Assembly: GCA_021464245.1 (NCBI GenBank)
Contig: JADCRB010000013.1
Location: 6,326,959 to 6,390,958, forward strand
Source: Carallia brachiata
Taxonomy: Eukaryota; Streptophyta; Magnoliopsida; Malpighiales; Rhizophoraceae
DNA length: 64,000 nucleotides
Reading direction: 5' to 3'
Positions within the stretch are counted from its first letter, which is position 1; the number at the start of each line of letters is the position of its first letter. The position numbers and the translations under genes are program-made. Positions 36,611 to 49,280 of this stretch are shown here, one piece after another. The notes beneath the pieces were generated by a model. It did not search any database. It was given only the letters and a program-made list of their open reading frames with translations, and was not told the DNA's origin.

Positions 36611-37570
36611 TGATCGCCAGTTTTTTTGTGGTGCCAATAATGTCTGGTTTTGCTTCGGCTTTTACCACTTGTATATAACAAACAAGCAGTGGCGTACGCG
36701 GTCGTTAATGGGTCGGTATTCATACCCTGTGGGTTTTTGTCTTTGTGATCTTTTTGAGATCCTTCTTAGATCCCTACATAGGTACATTGTAGTATCATGA
36801 TAGTTATTTTTATATATTTAATTTTTTATATATTATTTTTGGTCTAAATCTTAATATCTAGAAGTTGTATTGAACTTCGATTAATTTAGAGGCGAATTGA
36901 AAAAAATTTTAAAAAAGATATAATTTTCTCTACAGTTATTTTTTATCATATACAAGACTCAAATCTAAAAACTTTTCTCGATATATTATTGCAATTAACA
37001 ACAAAAGCTATAAATTTTTTTTTTGACATAACAACAAAAGCTATAAATGTACATTATAAATGATGATAATGCAATGTGAAAATCATAGAATGCGTCAAAT
37101 TTACGGTCCCTACAAGTTGTAACAAACCTCCTTATATTTTGGCCAAAAAAAAAAAAAAAAAAGGGCACCTACCCCCCCTGCCCCTGGGGTTTGGGGTAGG
37201 CTAATGATTATTCTAATTTAAATTTAACTCGAGGAAGAGGGAACAGAGGATGGTTCAACTTGGGTTAATTAGTGTCTTTTTCTTGAAAGAAAATTTGGGG
37301 TTTTGTGGCGATTTATTGTGGCAATGGTGATGGGCATGCCATGTCCATCATGTGATTTATATGTGGGAAAATTGCGATTATAATCTATGGGTCCCTTCTT
37401 CGGTGAGATCTCGCATGTGTTTTGATTCCTGTCCAATCGGGCGATAAAACAGTAACATGGATTTGACCAGGGCTGGCTAGAGTGTGACAGTGAGAGGAGG
37501 TTATGAGTGGAAATTTTACATGTTGGCGGAGCTAAGTGTATGATGCTGCATTCATAAGATCTCAAACGGT
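36611..37570. other. Cyclin promoter region, no other gene seen
   Basis: The first few hundred bases are the presumed upstream region of the minus-strand cyclin. A poly-A run at about 37,146-37,162 is followed by C-rich and G-rich short tracts (37,173-37,200). No coding family is recognised. Confidence 0.4.
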
Positions 37571-37574
37571 CTGG

Positions 37575-38205
37575 TGGTGATAAGGTTTTCAGAACTGAAT
37601 CGGTCATTGAATCGAAAAATTGAGAAGTTTAAAGTTCAACCGGTAAAACCGCAGTTAAATCAGTAAAATCGGTATTTAATATTAAATATATAAAAATTAA
37701 ATTTTTATATAGCTTATATAATTATATAAAATGTTATATTATATAAGAATGATAATAAATATTTAAAATAAAGTATATTTTAAGAATTATATTAATATTT
37801 ATATACATTAAGAATATTACAATTAATATATTTAACAAAAATATAATTTATAAAAATTAATTGAAAAAATAATATTTATAAATAGTGATTAAATATTAAA
37901 TATTAAATTTTAAAAATTAAATTAAAAATTTTAATCAATTGAGGAATAAATTAAAATTTTTAATTAAAATTAGAGTCTTAATTATAATTTAGATAAAGTT
38001 TTGGGTCAAATCATAATTTAAAATTTTTTTGTTTAAATTGAACCGATTCAACCGGTCCAATTTCTTACCAGTTTTCCCAATTTTTGACCGATTTTTCTCA
38101 GTTCGGTCTGAATTCCATTTTTAAACTTGAACCGGACTGAACCTAGGACCGGTTCTCAATTTTTTTGATTAAACCGACCGGTCGGGTTCGGTTCTTAATT
38201 TATTG
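37575..38205. mobile_element. MITE-like element with imperfect TIRs rich in AACCGGT
   Basis: The left part (GAACTGAATCGGTCATTGAA, then AAAAATTGAGAAG, then TTCAACCGGTAAAACCG) and the right part read backwards (CGACCGGTCGGTTTAATC, AAAAAAATTGAGAACCGGTC, TTCAGTCCGGTTCAAG) mirror each other imperfectly around an AT-rich core. No transposase. Borders and class are uncertain. Confidence 0.5.
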
Positions 38206-38445
38206 GGTGACGGTTGCATGACAGTCAGAGTTTACTCCCTCGGGTGAATATTCTAACCTATTTTGTGAAGCGAATAGTATAATCTATTTCAACAGAAATG
38301 TACGGTGACTGTTTTCTTTTTTTTTTTTCAAAAAAAAAAAAAAACATGCATTTGTTATGCGGGTCCATGGCATTTGTGTTACATGCTCAGGCTGAAACAA
38401 AGGGTAAATTATGTTTATCTTCCAAACATACACGTTCTAAAGTCT

Positions 38446-38722
38446 CTAAGGGGCCGTTTGGTTCGTAGGATAGAATTAGAATCGGAATCGAAATTGAAAT
38501 TAATGAAATTGGAATCAGAATGATTAAAATTATAATGTGTTTGGTTTACTCCAGAATCAATCGGAATCAAAATTATTTTCTTAAACTATTTAAATAATCT
38601 AAAATTAAAAAATTATTAACATCAAATTAAAAAGTGTGAAATACAAAAAATATTATAATGTAATTTCAAATTAAAATATATTAAATTATCATAAAAATAA
38701 AATTAAAAATTATAATAAAAAC

Positions 38723-38754
<32 letters not shown>

Positions 38755-39676
38755 TACTTCACAATGATAACCATAAATAGAAAATCCAAAAAGAAAATCT
38801 TAACATAAAATTTTATTGTTATTATAATAATAATCATTTGTTAATTTATAATTTAAATATTTTTTAAATTTAAATTTTTTGTAATTATATACTGACATAT
38901 TATCATTAATAAGTAGTAATGTAATGACAATAATAACAATAACAATAAAAATAATATTTATTATTATTATTATCATTATTATTATTATTATTATTATTAT
39001 GAAAATAATATTTTACATATTATAAAATAATTTATTAATAAAAATAAATAATTATTTTATCTATAAAATTATATTAGTATTTACAATCTAATATTATCTT
39101 AAGTTTTGAAATATTTAATTTTTATTATAATATAAAAACATATTATTATTATTATTATTACTATTATTATTATTTTATGAATAAATAAAATCAAAAATGG
39201 AATATAATAACAATATAAAAATAAAAACATGGGAAAGTTGTTTAAGAAAAAAAGTAATGTGAGAATGAGAATCAACTACTTAATTTTCATTCTTATTGTT
39301 TATTTTATAAAAAATGGATTCTCATTCTCTTAAAAAAGGGAATGAGATTTCTCATTTTAAGGGAATCATGATTCTCAAGTTTACTACATCAATCATTCTC
39401 GTTCCCCTCTTAACTACTTCTAACTCCTCAAATTTCTCCACTTTTCAATGTTTTTATTTTTATATTGTTATTATATTCTTTTTTGATTTTATTTATTCAT
39501 AAAATAATAATAATAGTAATAATAATAATAATAATATATTTTTATATTATAATAAAAATTAAATATTTCAAAACTTAAGATAATATTAAATTGTAAATAC
39601 TAATATAATTTTATAGATAAAATAATTATTTATTTTTATTAATAAATTATTTTATAATATGTAAAATATTATTTTC

Positions 39677-39710
<34 letters not shown>

Positions 39711-40470
39711 TAATAATAATAATAAATATTATTTTTATTGTTATTGTTATTATTGTCATTACCATTACTACTTGTTAATGATAATATGTCATAGTATTAT
39801 AATTACAAAAAATTTAAATTTAAAAAATATTTAAATTATAAATTAACAAATGATTATTATTATAATAACAATAAAATTTTATGTTAAGATTTTCTTTTTG
39901 GATTTTCTATTTATGGTTATCATTGTGAAGTATATTATTATTATTATTATTATTATTAGTTTTTATTATAATTTTTAATTTTATTTTTATGGTAATTTAA
40001 TATATTTTAATTTGACATTACATTATAATATTTTTTGTATTTTATACTTTTTAATTTAATGTAAATAATTTTTTATTTTTAGATTATTTAAATAGTTTAA
40101 GAAAATAATTTTAATTCTGATTCCTTACTAAACCAAACAATAATAAGGGAATTCGAATCTGATTCTGGAGTAAACCAAACACATTATAATTTTAGTCATT
40201 TCGATTCTGATTCCATTTAATTCCGATTCCGATTTCGATTCTGATTCTATCATACGAACCAAACGGCCCCTTAAGGAGTTAGAGGTAGTTAAAAGAGAAA
40301 TAAAAATGATTGATGTAATAAACTTAGGAATCATGTTTCCTTTAAAGTGAGAAATCTTATTCCCTTTTTTTAGGGAATAAGAATCTATTTTTCATAAAAT
40401 AAATAACAAAAATAGAAATTAAGTAGTTAATTCTTATTCTCACATTACTTTTTTCCTAAACAAACACCCC
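38446..40470. mobile_element. About 2-kb nested inverted-repeat element
   Basis: A left arm (38451-39230, starting GGGGCCGTTTGGTTCGTA) is repeated as a highly similar inverted arm (about 39450-40267, ending TACGAACCAAACGGCCCC). The spacer between them (about 39231-39449) is itself repeated, inverted, at 40268-40470. The order is therefore L, C, L-inverted, C-inverted. The 9-mer CTAAAGTCT flanks the whole unit (38437-38445 and 40471-40479) and is a likely target duplication. Arms contain mirrored (AAT)n/(ATT)n runs. No transposase is encoded; class (hAT or Mutator-derived) is not decided. Confidence 0.8.
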
Positions 40471-40479
40471 CTAAAGTCT

Positions 40480-43400
40480 ATAGCTAAGACACGTCTTTGG
40501 AATATACGATGAATAAATTTTGTAGCCGAACGATGACAAAGCTCGCTATGGGCGATAATGGCAAGATTTCCTCTTTTAACATATATGTGATTTGCTCTCA
40601 GCTATAATAAAAATGTCTGGCACTCCATAAATTAAAGTTGCGAGCGAGCCTCATAATAAAGCGGGATTATTTTGGATTTTAGGTAATTCAAATTTTAGAT
40701 TTATCAAGCATTCTATTCACTAGATTTAATATGTATTGTCAGGTTTATAGAGTTTTGAATATATTAGAAATTGATTTTTGAGTTTGGTTATTTATATTGT
40801 GGGTTGTTTGGATTCAAAATACTCGAATTATAAGTCATTTTGGTTTTTGATATTATGAATTATTGAATTTTTTTTAGTCAATTTAAATGAGGTAAAATTA
40901 AATTTCAAGTAGATTTGAGTGGCCATGAGTTTTTGGCAACTCTAATCATAAACTATAGTTTTCAAGTTGTCTTTCTATTGGAATTCGGTTTCTCCTGCAA
41001 TGAACATAATACGCCCCGCATCATTGACCAAAAATTCTGAAATAAAATCGAAAATTTTCTGATTTAATTTTGTCCTTCTTCTACATTTTTTTTCACCTCT
41101 TTTTTGCTTGAAGTTGAACAAGGCAATGTTAAAACTACTTCAAACTTGAACTGAACCTGCTTGGAGCCAACCAATTATTTCCAGCTCTCCACTCTGTCAA
41201 GCTCACTGGATGTGAGTTTTATTTTATACGGGAAAGTTAAAGGCCAACTCATTAAGAACACTTGTTTACTGGCAGTCTGGCACTCCGAGTAAACAAGTGA
41301 ACAAGCAAAGCAGTTGATGGTAGCATATTCTTGGTTACCATTTCCTTTTTTTTTTTTTTTAATCAATTAGATGCCCAACTGAGTGCGCGATGGCCGATGG
41401 GATATTTGGTTAACAGGATTGGACAAATATTTGATAAATCTCATGAACCAATTTTTCAATAAAATATACAAGCTAAGCTTTATTGATTAATTTACTATTG
41501 TTATTATTATTATTATAATATTTTTTCTTGACGTATAAGAATGGTGGATGTAAATAAGCTACCTTGAGTTTTGCCTAAGTTCAAACAACCAAAGTGGACA
41601 GTAAAGTAAGTAGTGGACTAATGAGCTAGTATTAAAATTGTTTTTAAAACTGAAAATCGCAACCTCGAATCCTGGTTGGGACCAAGCTGGAAGCGTGTTT
41701 TCTTTGCCTAGAGGGATAATAGCAGAACAAAGCTTGTCTTCCGAGAGGGACAACTCCTCTGAAGGGCCAGTGTATTTGTATCAAACATCTGTAAACAGTA
41801 TATTTCGCATCCAACTTGTGCATGTGCTCTCCATGTGATGCCTATTAGAAAATAGCATAATAGCATAGTATTTTAAAAGATTTGAATCTCACGTGAAAAA
41901 GAAGAGTTAAATACTATTTAATAAGAGAGCATATAAAAATAATAGAATTCTACATATAAAAGAAAAGTTAAAGATTATTTATTTACAAACTAATATGTTT
42001 TTTATATTTCATAAAACAAAAAATTTATAAGAAGTCTTGCACAACATAAGGCTCATGTGACGCTGCCAGTACGCTCCCAAGCCTAATATTTTTGAGATCA
42101 TTTAGAATTTTTTGATCAAACTAACCGTTGCAACTATTACAATTATCTTTATTCTATCTATTATTTACCTTTATAACCATTATTTATTTTTATGCGCCTT
42201 AAAGCCTAAACTATTATATAAACATCATCATCTTCTTCTCCAAAAAATTAATTTTCATGCATTTTTATTTTTTAATACACTGCTTTTGCTTAAATTTACT
42301 GGGATAATCAAGATTATAGTTACTTCTACCACCTCACTATTTGAAGTGCACATTAATAAGAAAGCTTATTGTATATTGAGAGAATAACCACTGCGACTTA
42401 CTACACTATCTCGAGTTTAAAACGAGAACAAAAATTATCTTTAAAAACAGTATCTTATATGACTCAAATATTATTTCATATATTTCTATTTTTTATTTGC
42501 GTCCATTTGTTATTTTTTACTTTATTATTTCTAACAATGCCTGCACTATTTCCATCCGCATACTTTGCAATATATGCTTCTCTACAAACAAAGAAAAAAG
42601 GGCCAAAACAAGACGGGAAAGAGAGAAATTTTAGCGCCAGTCCTTAAAGCACGGCAGCTCACTACCTGATCTCAAGTCAATTTAAGATGACCCTCCACAC
42701 TTTTGACACCCTACTATTTGAAACAAGGTGCCCATTGCATTTGAAATCTTATCATTATTTTCGAAAGGGAAAAAGTAAGAAGCCCAAATTTTTTTGCCTG
42801 ATTTTTTATCCAAATTACAACAAGTTTTTGGTTTTTTTAATTACAGTAATACTTTTTACAAGAAAAAAAAGAATTTTTTTGTTGTAAAAAGTATTATTTC
42901 AGTTAAAAAAAAATCAAAAAATCGTTGTAATTTAGACAAAAAAAATTCAAGATCTGTATTCATTCCCTTTTCAAAAAGAAATTTACTTATGTAACTCAAA
43001 TTTGTCACCTCTAAATCATTCTAGTGAAGCCTTATCGCACACATCAAGAATTACCCATACCTTCTAACACCAATATGTTTGTTGATTTTTTGTTTTTGGG
43101 TTTGAGACCCCATATCTGAAAGCCGCATTGGTCTATGAAGGTAAGTGATATGGAGTTTCGTTCTTCTAATACAATAAATAAGGTATTGAATTCAAATCTT
43201 GTGTATATAGAAAAAGAACACTTAGAGAGCTTTACTCTCTTACAAGTCCTTCTTGGCTCGACTCCAAATTTATTGATTTTCTTTCCTTGATAAGTGAGCT
43301 TCGAGCGAGATTCACTCACCAAAGATAGGAATTGATCAGCCACTTAACATGGCGCTCACCTGACTATTCACACGTTGGCTTAACCAACACCAATAAGTTC

Positions 43401-43721
43401 AAAGCCTGCATTTTGGAATTGGGCCAGATTCTAAACCTTCATAGGGCTTGCAGTGGTATAAACCTATTATTATCAATGGGAATTGCTGCCTAAAAAAGAT
43501 TTATTTCCACTCTGTTAGTTTCACAAATAGTAATTCTCAAAAAAGTATACATTTGCAAGTAAATGAATTTTATAGATCCATGTGAGAAAATTCTTTCTTT
43601 GATTGATAGAAAAAAAAAAAAAAAAGCTAAATCATATGAGCAATGTTGCAGAGGTGGTTGGAATTGAATACAAACAAACATGTTCGAATTGGTACTTTCA
43701 ACATCTGTCATGGGAATATAT
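40480..43721. other. Intergenic, no gene seen
   Basis: AT-rich sequence with poly-A/T and (ATT)n tracts and no recognisable protein domain. Phrases near 42,336-42,350 and 42,705-42,735 resemble each other (CTATTTGAA-type), possibly part of an undefined repeat. Open frames near 42,112-42,890 are hydrophobic only because of T-richness. Confidence 0.4.
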
Positions 43722-43729
43722 ATGCCTGC

Positions 43730-44896
43730 CATAGTTATTAAAATCTCGATCCTGATCGTAGGATCGCACGATCCTACGATCCTGTATCCTTCCAACGATC
43801 CAAATCGTATAAAAAATCGTTTTTTTGGTAGGATCGGGTAGGATCGGGATCCGGATCGTAGGATCGTATAGAATCGTGTAGAATCGCTAGTAGAATCGAG
43901 GTAGGATCGTAAATATATAATTTTGTAATTTTGAAAAATAGTTTTAGGAATTAATTAATTAAATATATCATTTATAATCATTGTTTTTGATAAAAATTAT
44001 CAAATTAGTCATAATTTTATTATTTCAACCATACTTATAGTTAGAAAATATAATTAAAAAAATTATATCGAAAAAAATTTAATAATAAAATATTTAGAAG
44101 TATTTATTAACAACTATGAAAATGTAAATATAAATATCATTTAATTATAAACAATGAACTATAATATTAAAAATAACTTAATTTAATTGAAAGTTTAAAA
44201 CTCATTATACTCACTTTGATTTGTTACTAATCAAAATTTAGGGAAACAAATTATATTTTCATTCTTATAATTCTTAAATTAATACTATGACAAACATAAA
44301 TTTCGAACATGTAACAATTAGACTCAAAAATACAAAAATAATATATTTATTAAAATTATTTTAATAAAATTTTCTTATGCTCATATTAACATTCTTTTTT
44401 AAAATGGAGATGAAGGAGAAGTAGAATGTATTCCAAGGAATTTTAGGGAAACATGTAAGTCATCAAAGTTATCTAAATTTTAAACCTTTTCATTATTCAC
44501 TTAACTTTTAATTTGTTTGTATGATATAGGTCCCAATAAATTTGGGTCAACTAATGTGGAAATTCATAATATCAATGATGAAGACAATGATGACACATTC
44601 GAGAATGATCCAATTTTTTATGATTTTGGGTATAATTACAATTTAGAAAATCTTGAAAAAAGTACCACAAACCTATAAAGATTATGATGACCATGTACAT
44701 CAAAGAAATAATGATCAAAATTAAGTTGTTAACTAAATGATGTATATTTTGTATATTGTTGGATATTAAAAATGTTATTTTTAATTTTATTTTTTAAATT
44801 TTGGTAGAATCTTACGACTCTACGATTCGATCCTACGATTCGATCTTGATATATCCAAAACGATCCTAAGTAGAATTCCGATCCTAACAACCTTGA
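43730..44896. mobile_element. Non-autonomous hAT-like DNA transposon, 1167 bp
   Basis: The element begins CATAGTTATTAAAATC and its other end, reversed, begins CAAGGTTGTTAGGATCG. The 8-mer ATGCCTGC flanks it exactly on both sides (43722-43729 and 44897-44904). Short TIRs starting CA and an 8-bp TSD are hAT hallmarks. Both subterminal regions are packed with GATCCTACGATC-like motifs in both orientations, expected of hAT transposase-binding sites. Around 44,530-44,680 a short open frame (NINDEDNDDTFENDP) after a splice-like acceptor may be a leftover of a transposase C-terminus. No catalytic domain remains. Confidence 0.88.
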
Positions 44897-44904
44897 TGCC
44901 TGCC

Positions 44905-45517
44905 AAAACTAGGAAAGCAAGTTAGGTAGTGATAATAACTAGAAAAGCAGGTTCGAATCTCTCTAAATACACAGCATTTTGGCACCTCATCCTCAGGAAT
45001 AGAAGGTCGAAGGATCCAGTCAACCGGGTCTACGTTTTGCTTCGAACCTTTTGGAGAACTCCTGATTGTGGACTACCTCATGAAAAGGATCGATCAAACA
45101 GTCAAAAAAGGAAAAATGCTTACTTGGCCAACCGGAAAAGTTTTAATGGTAACCTTGAACAGAAAAATAAGCAATGACGGAGAGAATTGGAAAAATACTT
45201 GGCCAACCGGAATCAATTAGCATCTCAAGCCAGGGAAATGACCTGCATTGATCCAACTCCAACTCCACCTATACTAGCAGGACGAAGGAGCTGGACAACA
45301 GGCAGCAATTTGAAGAGTATGAATACGAGCAAATATATATAGTGTTGCCCAGAAAAGCACATTTCAGGTTCCTGACTGTTATAAGGACACATGAATTGGG
45401 CAGGTGATGACGTTACGAAGACTGAAAACCACCCAAAAATGTCCAGCCTTTAAGTTGAATCTTCTCGGAGCACCCCTGTGCTGAACAAATATTGTTCCCA
45501 CATAGAAGGAAGCAGCA
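44905..45517. other. Downstream region of PPR gene
   Basis: Probable 3' UTR and spacer. GGTTCGAATCTCTC at 44,949-44,962 resembles a tRNA-derived SINE B-box, but no A-box was identified, so no SINE is called. Confidence 0.35.
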
Positions 45518-47823
45518 TCACAGACTATTCTCCAATTGGGTGAAAAGCATCTCAGATCCTTCATTTTGTTCACCATCATTGGCATTTTTATTATCAACTC
45601 TACCATTTTCAGCTGACAGTTTTTCTCCGGTAGCAGACAACCCAACAAGTGAAGCATATGCTTCATTTTCAAGACAACCTGACTGTTTCAACAAGCCCTC
45701 AAAAACCTCCCTACTTGTGCTATCACCTTGTTCGTCACACAGTTTCAAGAAGGTGGTCACATTTGTAGGCTTTGGCCTCCAACTCTTTGATCCATCAGCA
45801 GCAAAAGCTTCCTTCCAGCAAGACAAGGCCTCTGAAATTCTCTTCTCTCCAGCATGGCCCTCAGCAAGAATCTCCCATGAACTTGAATTTGGTTTTCCTC
45901 CCACTTCAGTCATATGGTCAAAGATGCTCTCAGCTTCATCAAAATTACCCTCTTTAACATACCAACCAATAAGTAGATTTGCTATTCTTGGATCATATGA
46001 TGTCTTAATAGACATCCACTCATCGTAAAGCTTATGTGCCCCTTCAATGTCGCCCATCCGAACAAGAGATGAGATAATAGCATGGTAACCCAAGTTTGGA
46101 ATACTGGGAAAAATTGACTTGTAAGTGTTCCACACTCGATATACCTCTTCTCTGTTACCAACATTACCATATAGACTTAGAAGATAGTGAAAGGGTATCC
46201 GATCCCGACCTACAATCCGACTCTCAACTCTCCTCAAGCAGTCTTCCGCTTTTTCCAACTGTCCCATCCTAATATACATTGTAGCCATTGTGCTAAAGGT
46301 TGTCCAGTTAGGATTAATACTTTTATCCTTTTCATTTGCTCAAAACACATCCTCCATTTTTTCCATAGATCCTTGCGATCCACAAGATGATAACCAGATA
46401 TTGTATGAATATATATCTAGCCGTATGTTTTTCTCCAACATTTCTGAAACCATCATGTCGACTTTATCATACTCATTCAGGTTCATATAGAGTGTCATCA
46501 TCACATTGAATGGAAGTGCATGTGTGGCATACCCTTTATTCTCATATTGTCAATCAAAGATTCAGCCTTTCTTTCATTTTAGCCCGCACATAAGCATTCA
46601 ACATAGCTCCATATATTCTCCTGTCCGTTAAATGGCCAGGAAGACTCCGAAAAAAGTTTTCGGCAGCAGAAACTCCACGCACTTTGGCAATAAGATCTAA
46701 CTGAATTGCAGCATCACTAGGAGACATTCTGAACCTTTCTTCCCTATTGCTCATCCAATCATAAACCTGCAATATACATAAGTCTGATGAGACAAATGAA
46801 GGACCATAGGTTCAAAAAAATGATACAATCATCCAGTACAGTAGTTGATTATTCTTCTTCCAAAACAAAACAAAACACCATATAACAAGTTAAATAAGAC
46901 TCTTTCTTTCCACCTAAATGGTAACAAGCATGGAACCTTCAAACATTTTAAATAACAACCTGTAGGATCAGTAAGCTTCTACTTAAATCAAATCAACCAA
47001 AAATGATTATTCTGCAGCAGCTGAGACCAACCCAACAAAATTGAAGTAATTACTAACAAAAACATCAGACACCCTTTACCTTAATAACTTCCAAGAGGAT
47101 AATTGAGCAAAGAGCAAATAAAATAAGAGTTCCACTAGTATACATAGAAAATAGCCAGAGTAACCATATAAATGAGTTTAACATCAAAAAATGATAAAAA
47201 TTTTGCTTTTTTTTTTTTTTAAATTAATTCCTAAACGTACTTAGGTTACTCTAAATTTATATAATATCACCTCAAGTTTTAATTTTTCAAATTATCAACA
47301 AAAAAAAAAGTTTTAATTTTTCAAAAAAAAATTTAACTTTTTTTTCAAAGAAAAAAACTTCCTACTACTTATAGCAACTTTATAACTATTTTTTATATGC
47401 TCCTAGTTATTCCCCATAAAATAATAAAGAAACCCCAAGGGAGAGTTGAACCTGGAGAGCTTGGTTATATCGCTTGTACTTTCTCAATTCCTTGACAACC
47501 CTACAAAGCTCCCACTTGGTGAGCTTCTTGCCTTCTTTCTCCCACTGGTTCAGCACACTCCCAGAGCCCAGTTCTGGGTTCTCCATCAAAGAAATTCTCT
47601 TGTAAATAGCGTTCCATTTGATGATGGGTCTTCTCTCATAGTCCACAGTTCCATAGCTGTGGATTTGTGAGATTGAACAACTGATTTGGAGTCTCCGGTA
47701 ATTCGAGGTTCTGCGGAGGGCGAAATGGGAATTCTCCCATTGTAAGGGCCGAGAGTAAGAGAAAGTTGGCGAGAGAGATACCTTGTGGTGGTGATTATGG
47801 TGGAGCGAAGGTTGCAGAAGCAT
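45518..47823 (-). CDS. P-class PPR protein, At1g02150-like
   Basis: Two exons: 47452-47823 and 45518-46766, with a 685-bp GT-AG intron (phase 0), giving about 540 residues. The start MLLQPSLHH is chosen over an upstream Met (47886). The Ser/Arg-rich first 55 residues look like an organelle transit peptide. The body carries P-type pentatricopeptide repeats, for example VYDWMSNREERFRMS, FNVMMTLYMNLNEYDKV, YSYNIWLSSCGSQGSMEKM, MATMYIRMGQLEKAEDCL, YHAIISSLVRMGDIEGAH and LLIGWYVKEGNFDEAESIF. Such proteins bind organelle RNA; no DYW or E domain is present. Four single-base indels fall in 46,327-46,570: losses near 46,327, 46,533 and 46,567 and an extra base in the A4 run 46,342-46,345. With them corrected, exon 2 length is a multiple of three. 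Exon 1 and the last 256 codons are clean. It lies just downstream of ALG12, same strand. Confidence 0.9.
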
Positions 47824-49280
47824 CTTTTTTTTTTTTGTTTTTTTGGCCAATGGTTTTTGAAGACTACACTTCCAGTGTGCGAGCAACCTGATCTGCAGGC
47901 CCGAGGCTTAGGTTTTGGTTTTCCGCTCTAATCTCTCTTGAAGATAAAGTTGTATAATTACTGAAATGTCCATGGTCAAATTCCTCAATTTGGGTATTCT
48001 AAACAAGACTATGCATAATACGTTTTTTTAATTCTAAATTTTTATATATTTGTATAATTGAGTCTTTAATAGTTTAATTTTTTTTGAAGTAAGTAATATA
48101 TTTTTTAAATTTTTTATAATTGAGTTCTTTTTATCAGCAGTCGGAATTGTTTAAATATATTTTGATTAAATGAAAGTGAATTAAAAAATCTTAAATATAA
48201 CATTTTAATTATTTTTTAAGATATTAAAACAGATAAATATAAAAAAAGTGATATTTGAGTTTTTTTTATTTATATCTATTTAGTTAAAGCACATTTTAAA
48301 TAGTTTGATCAACTGTTGACAAAAAATTCAATTGTAAAAAATTTAAAAAAATATAAAATTCGATTAAAAAATTTAAAAAATTTAAAATTTAATTATAAAA
48401 ATTTATAAATTTTAGAATTAAAATATTATTATCTCCAAAACTATCACAAACGGGTGCATGTGCGCTCTTGATAAGAATTTTTTTTTAGCATAATAAAAAA
48501 AATAAGAATAATATTTTATAATCTTATTAACAAAGTCTTTAGAAATTTAATAAATATCACTGGCCAGTGAACCTGTGGAATTAATTTCACCAAACGTCTT
48601 AATTCATACTGGAACCCATGATTTTAATATGGTATACATCCTTTTACTACCAGACAATAACGATCGGTAATCATGAAATTTAAACCATCAAATTGATGAC
48701 TAATCTGTCTTTTTAACTCATGAACGCAATTTATAAGACTCGAACTGCTTTAATAAAATTCATCAGATTCAACGGTTCGCTTGTGCTCGACAAAATTTGT
48801 GGTCAATCACATGTCCGAGGCGAAATGTCCAATAAAAGGTTATTCGTTTCCTTGTGCACTTATTTTTTTTTATGGCAAAAGAAGAATATTTCTGTACATA
48901 AATTATAATTCAATTTATACTAAAATTATCTTCAAAAAAACAGTATTAATAATATATCAACATAAATGAGGTCGATAATTGAACATTCAATCTCTCCAAC
49001 TACCCTTATTCCCTCCAATCAGTTGGTTTAGATTTAAAAGAACTCAAGAAAAAAAAAAATTATCTCCGAGAGTGAGGGTTTCGAATTTCAATCCCAGTTG
49101 GAACCAATTAAAAAAATAAAAAAACACGACCAGTTAATTACTGTTCCAGCATAAAACTATGAATTGATGGATAGATAAGTTGAACGTTGCAAATCCTCTA
49201 GTTCTATGTAAATTACAAGCCTGTAAACTTTAAGATTGCTGACCAGAGAAACAAGCAAATGACAAACTTCTATCAAAAGT
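47824..49280. other. Spacer between ALG12 and PPR gene
   Basis: The first 100 bases hold the PPR 5' leader, including an interrupted T-run at 47,827-47,845. The remainder is AT-rich and without recognised genes. Because both neighbours are transcribed on the minus strand, the PPR promoter must lie here. Confidence 0.45.

Noticed and set aside
38724..39740. Regular AAT/ATT arrays that superficially look like an array of spaced repeats
   Set aside because: They are plain trinucleotide microsatellites inside the arms of an inverted repeat, not a CRISPR-type array.
42112..42887. Series of hydrophobic open frames that look like small membrane proteins
   Set aside because: The hydrophobicity follows from T-rich codons; there is no conserved motif and no supporting splice structure.
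43060..43400. Possible SINE near the sequence TTGAATTCAAATCTTG
   Set aside because: Only a weak B-box-like string is present, with no A-box, tail or target duplication.
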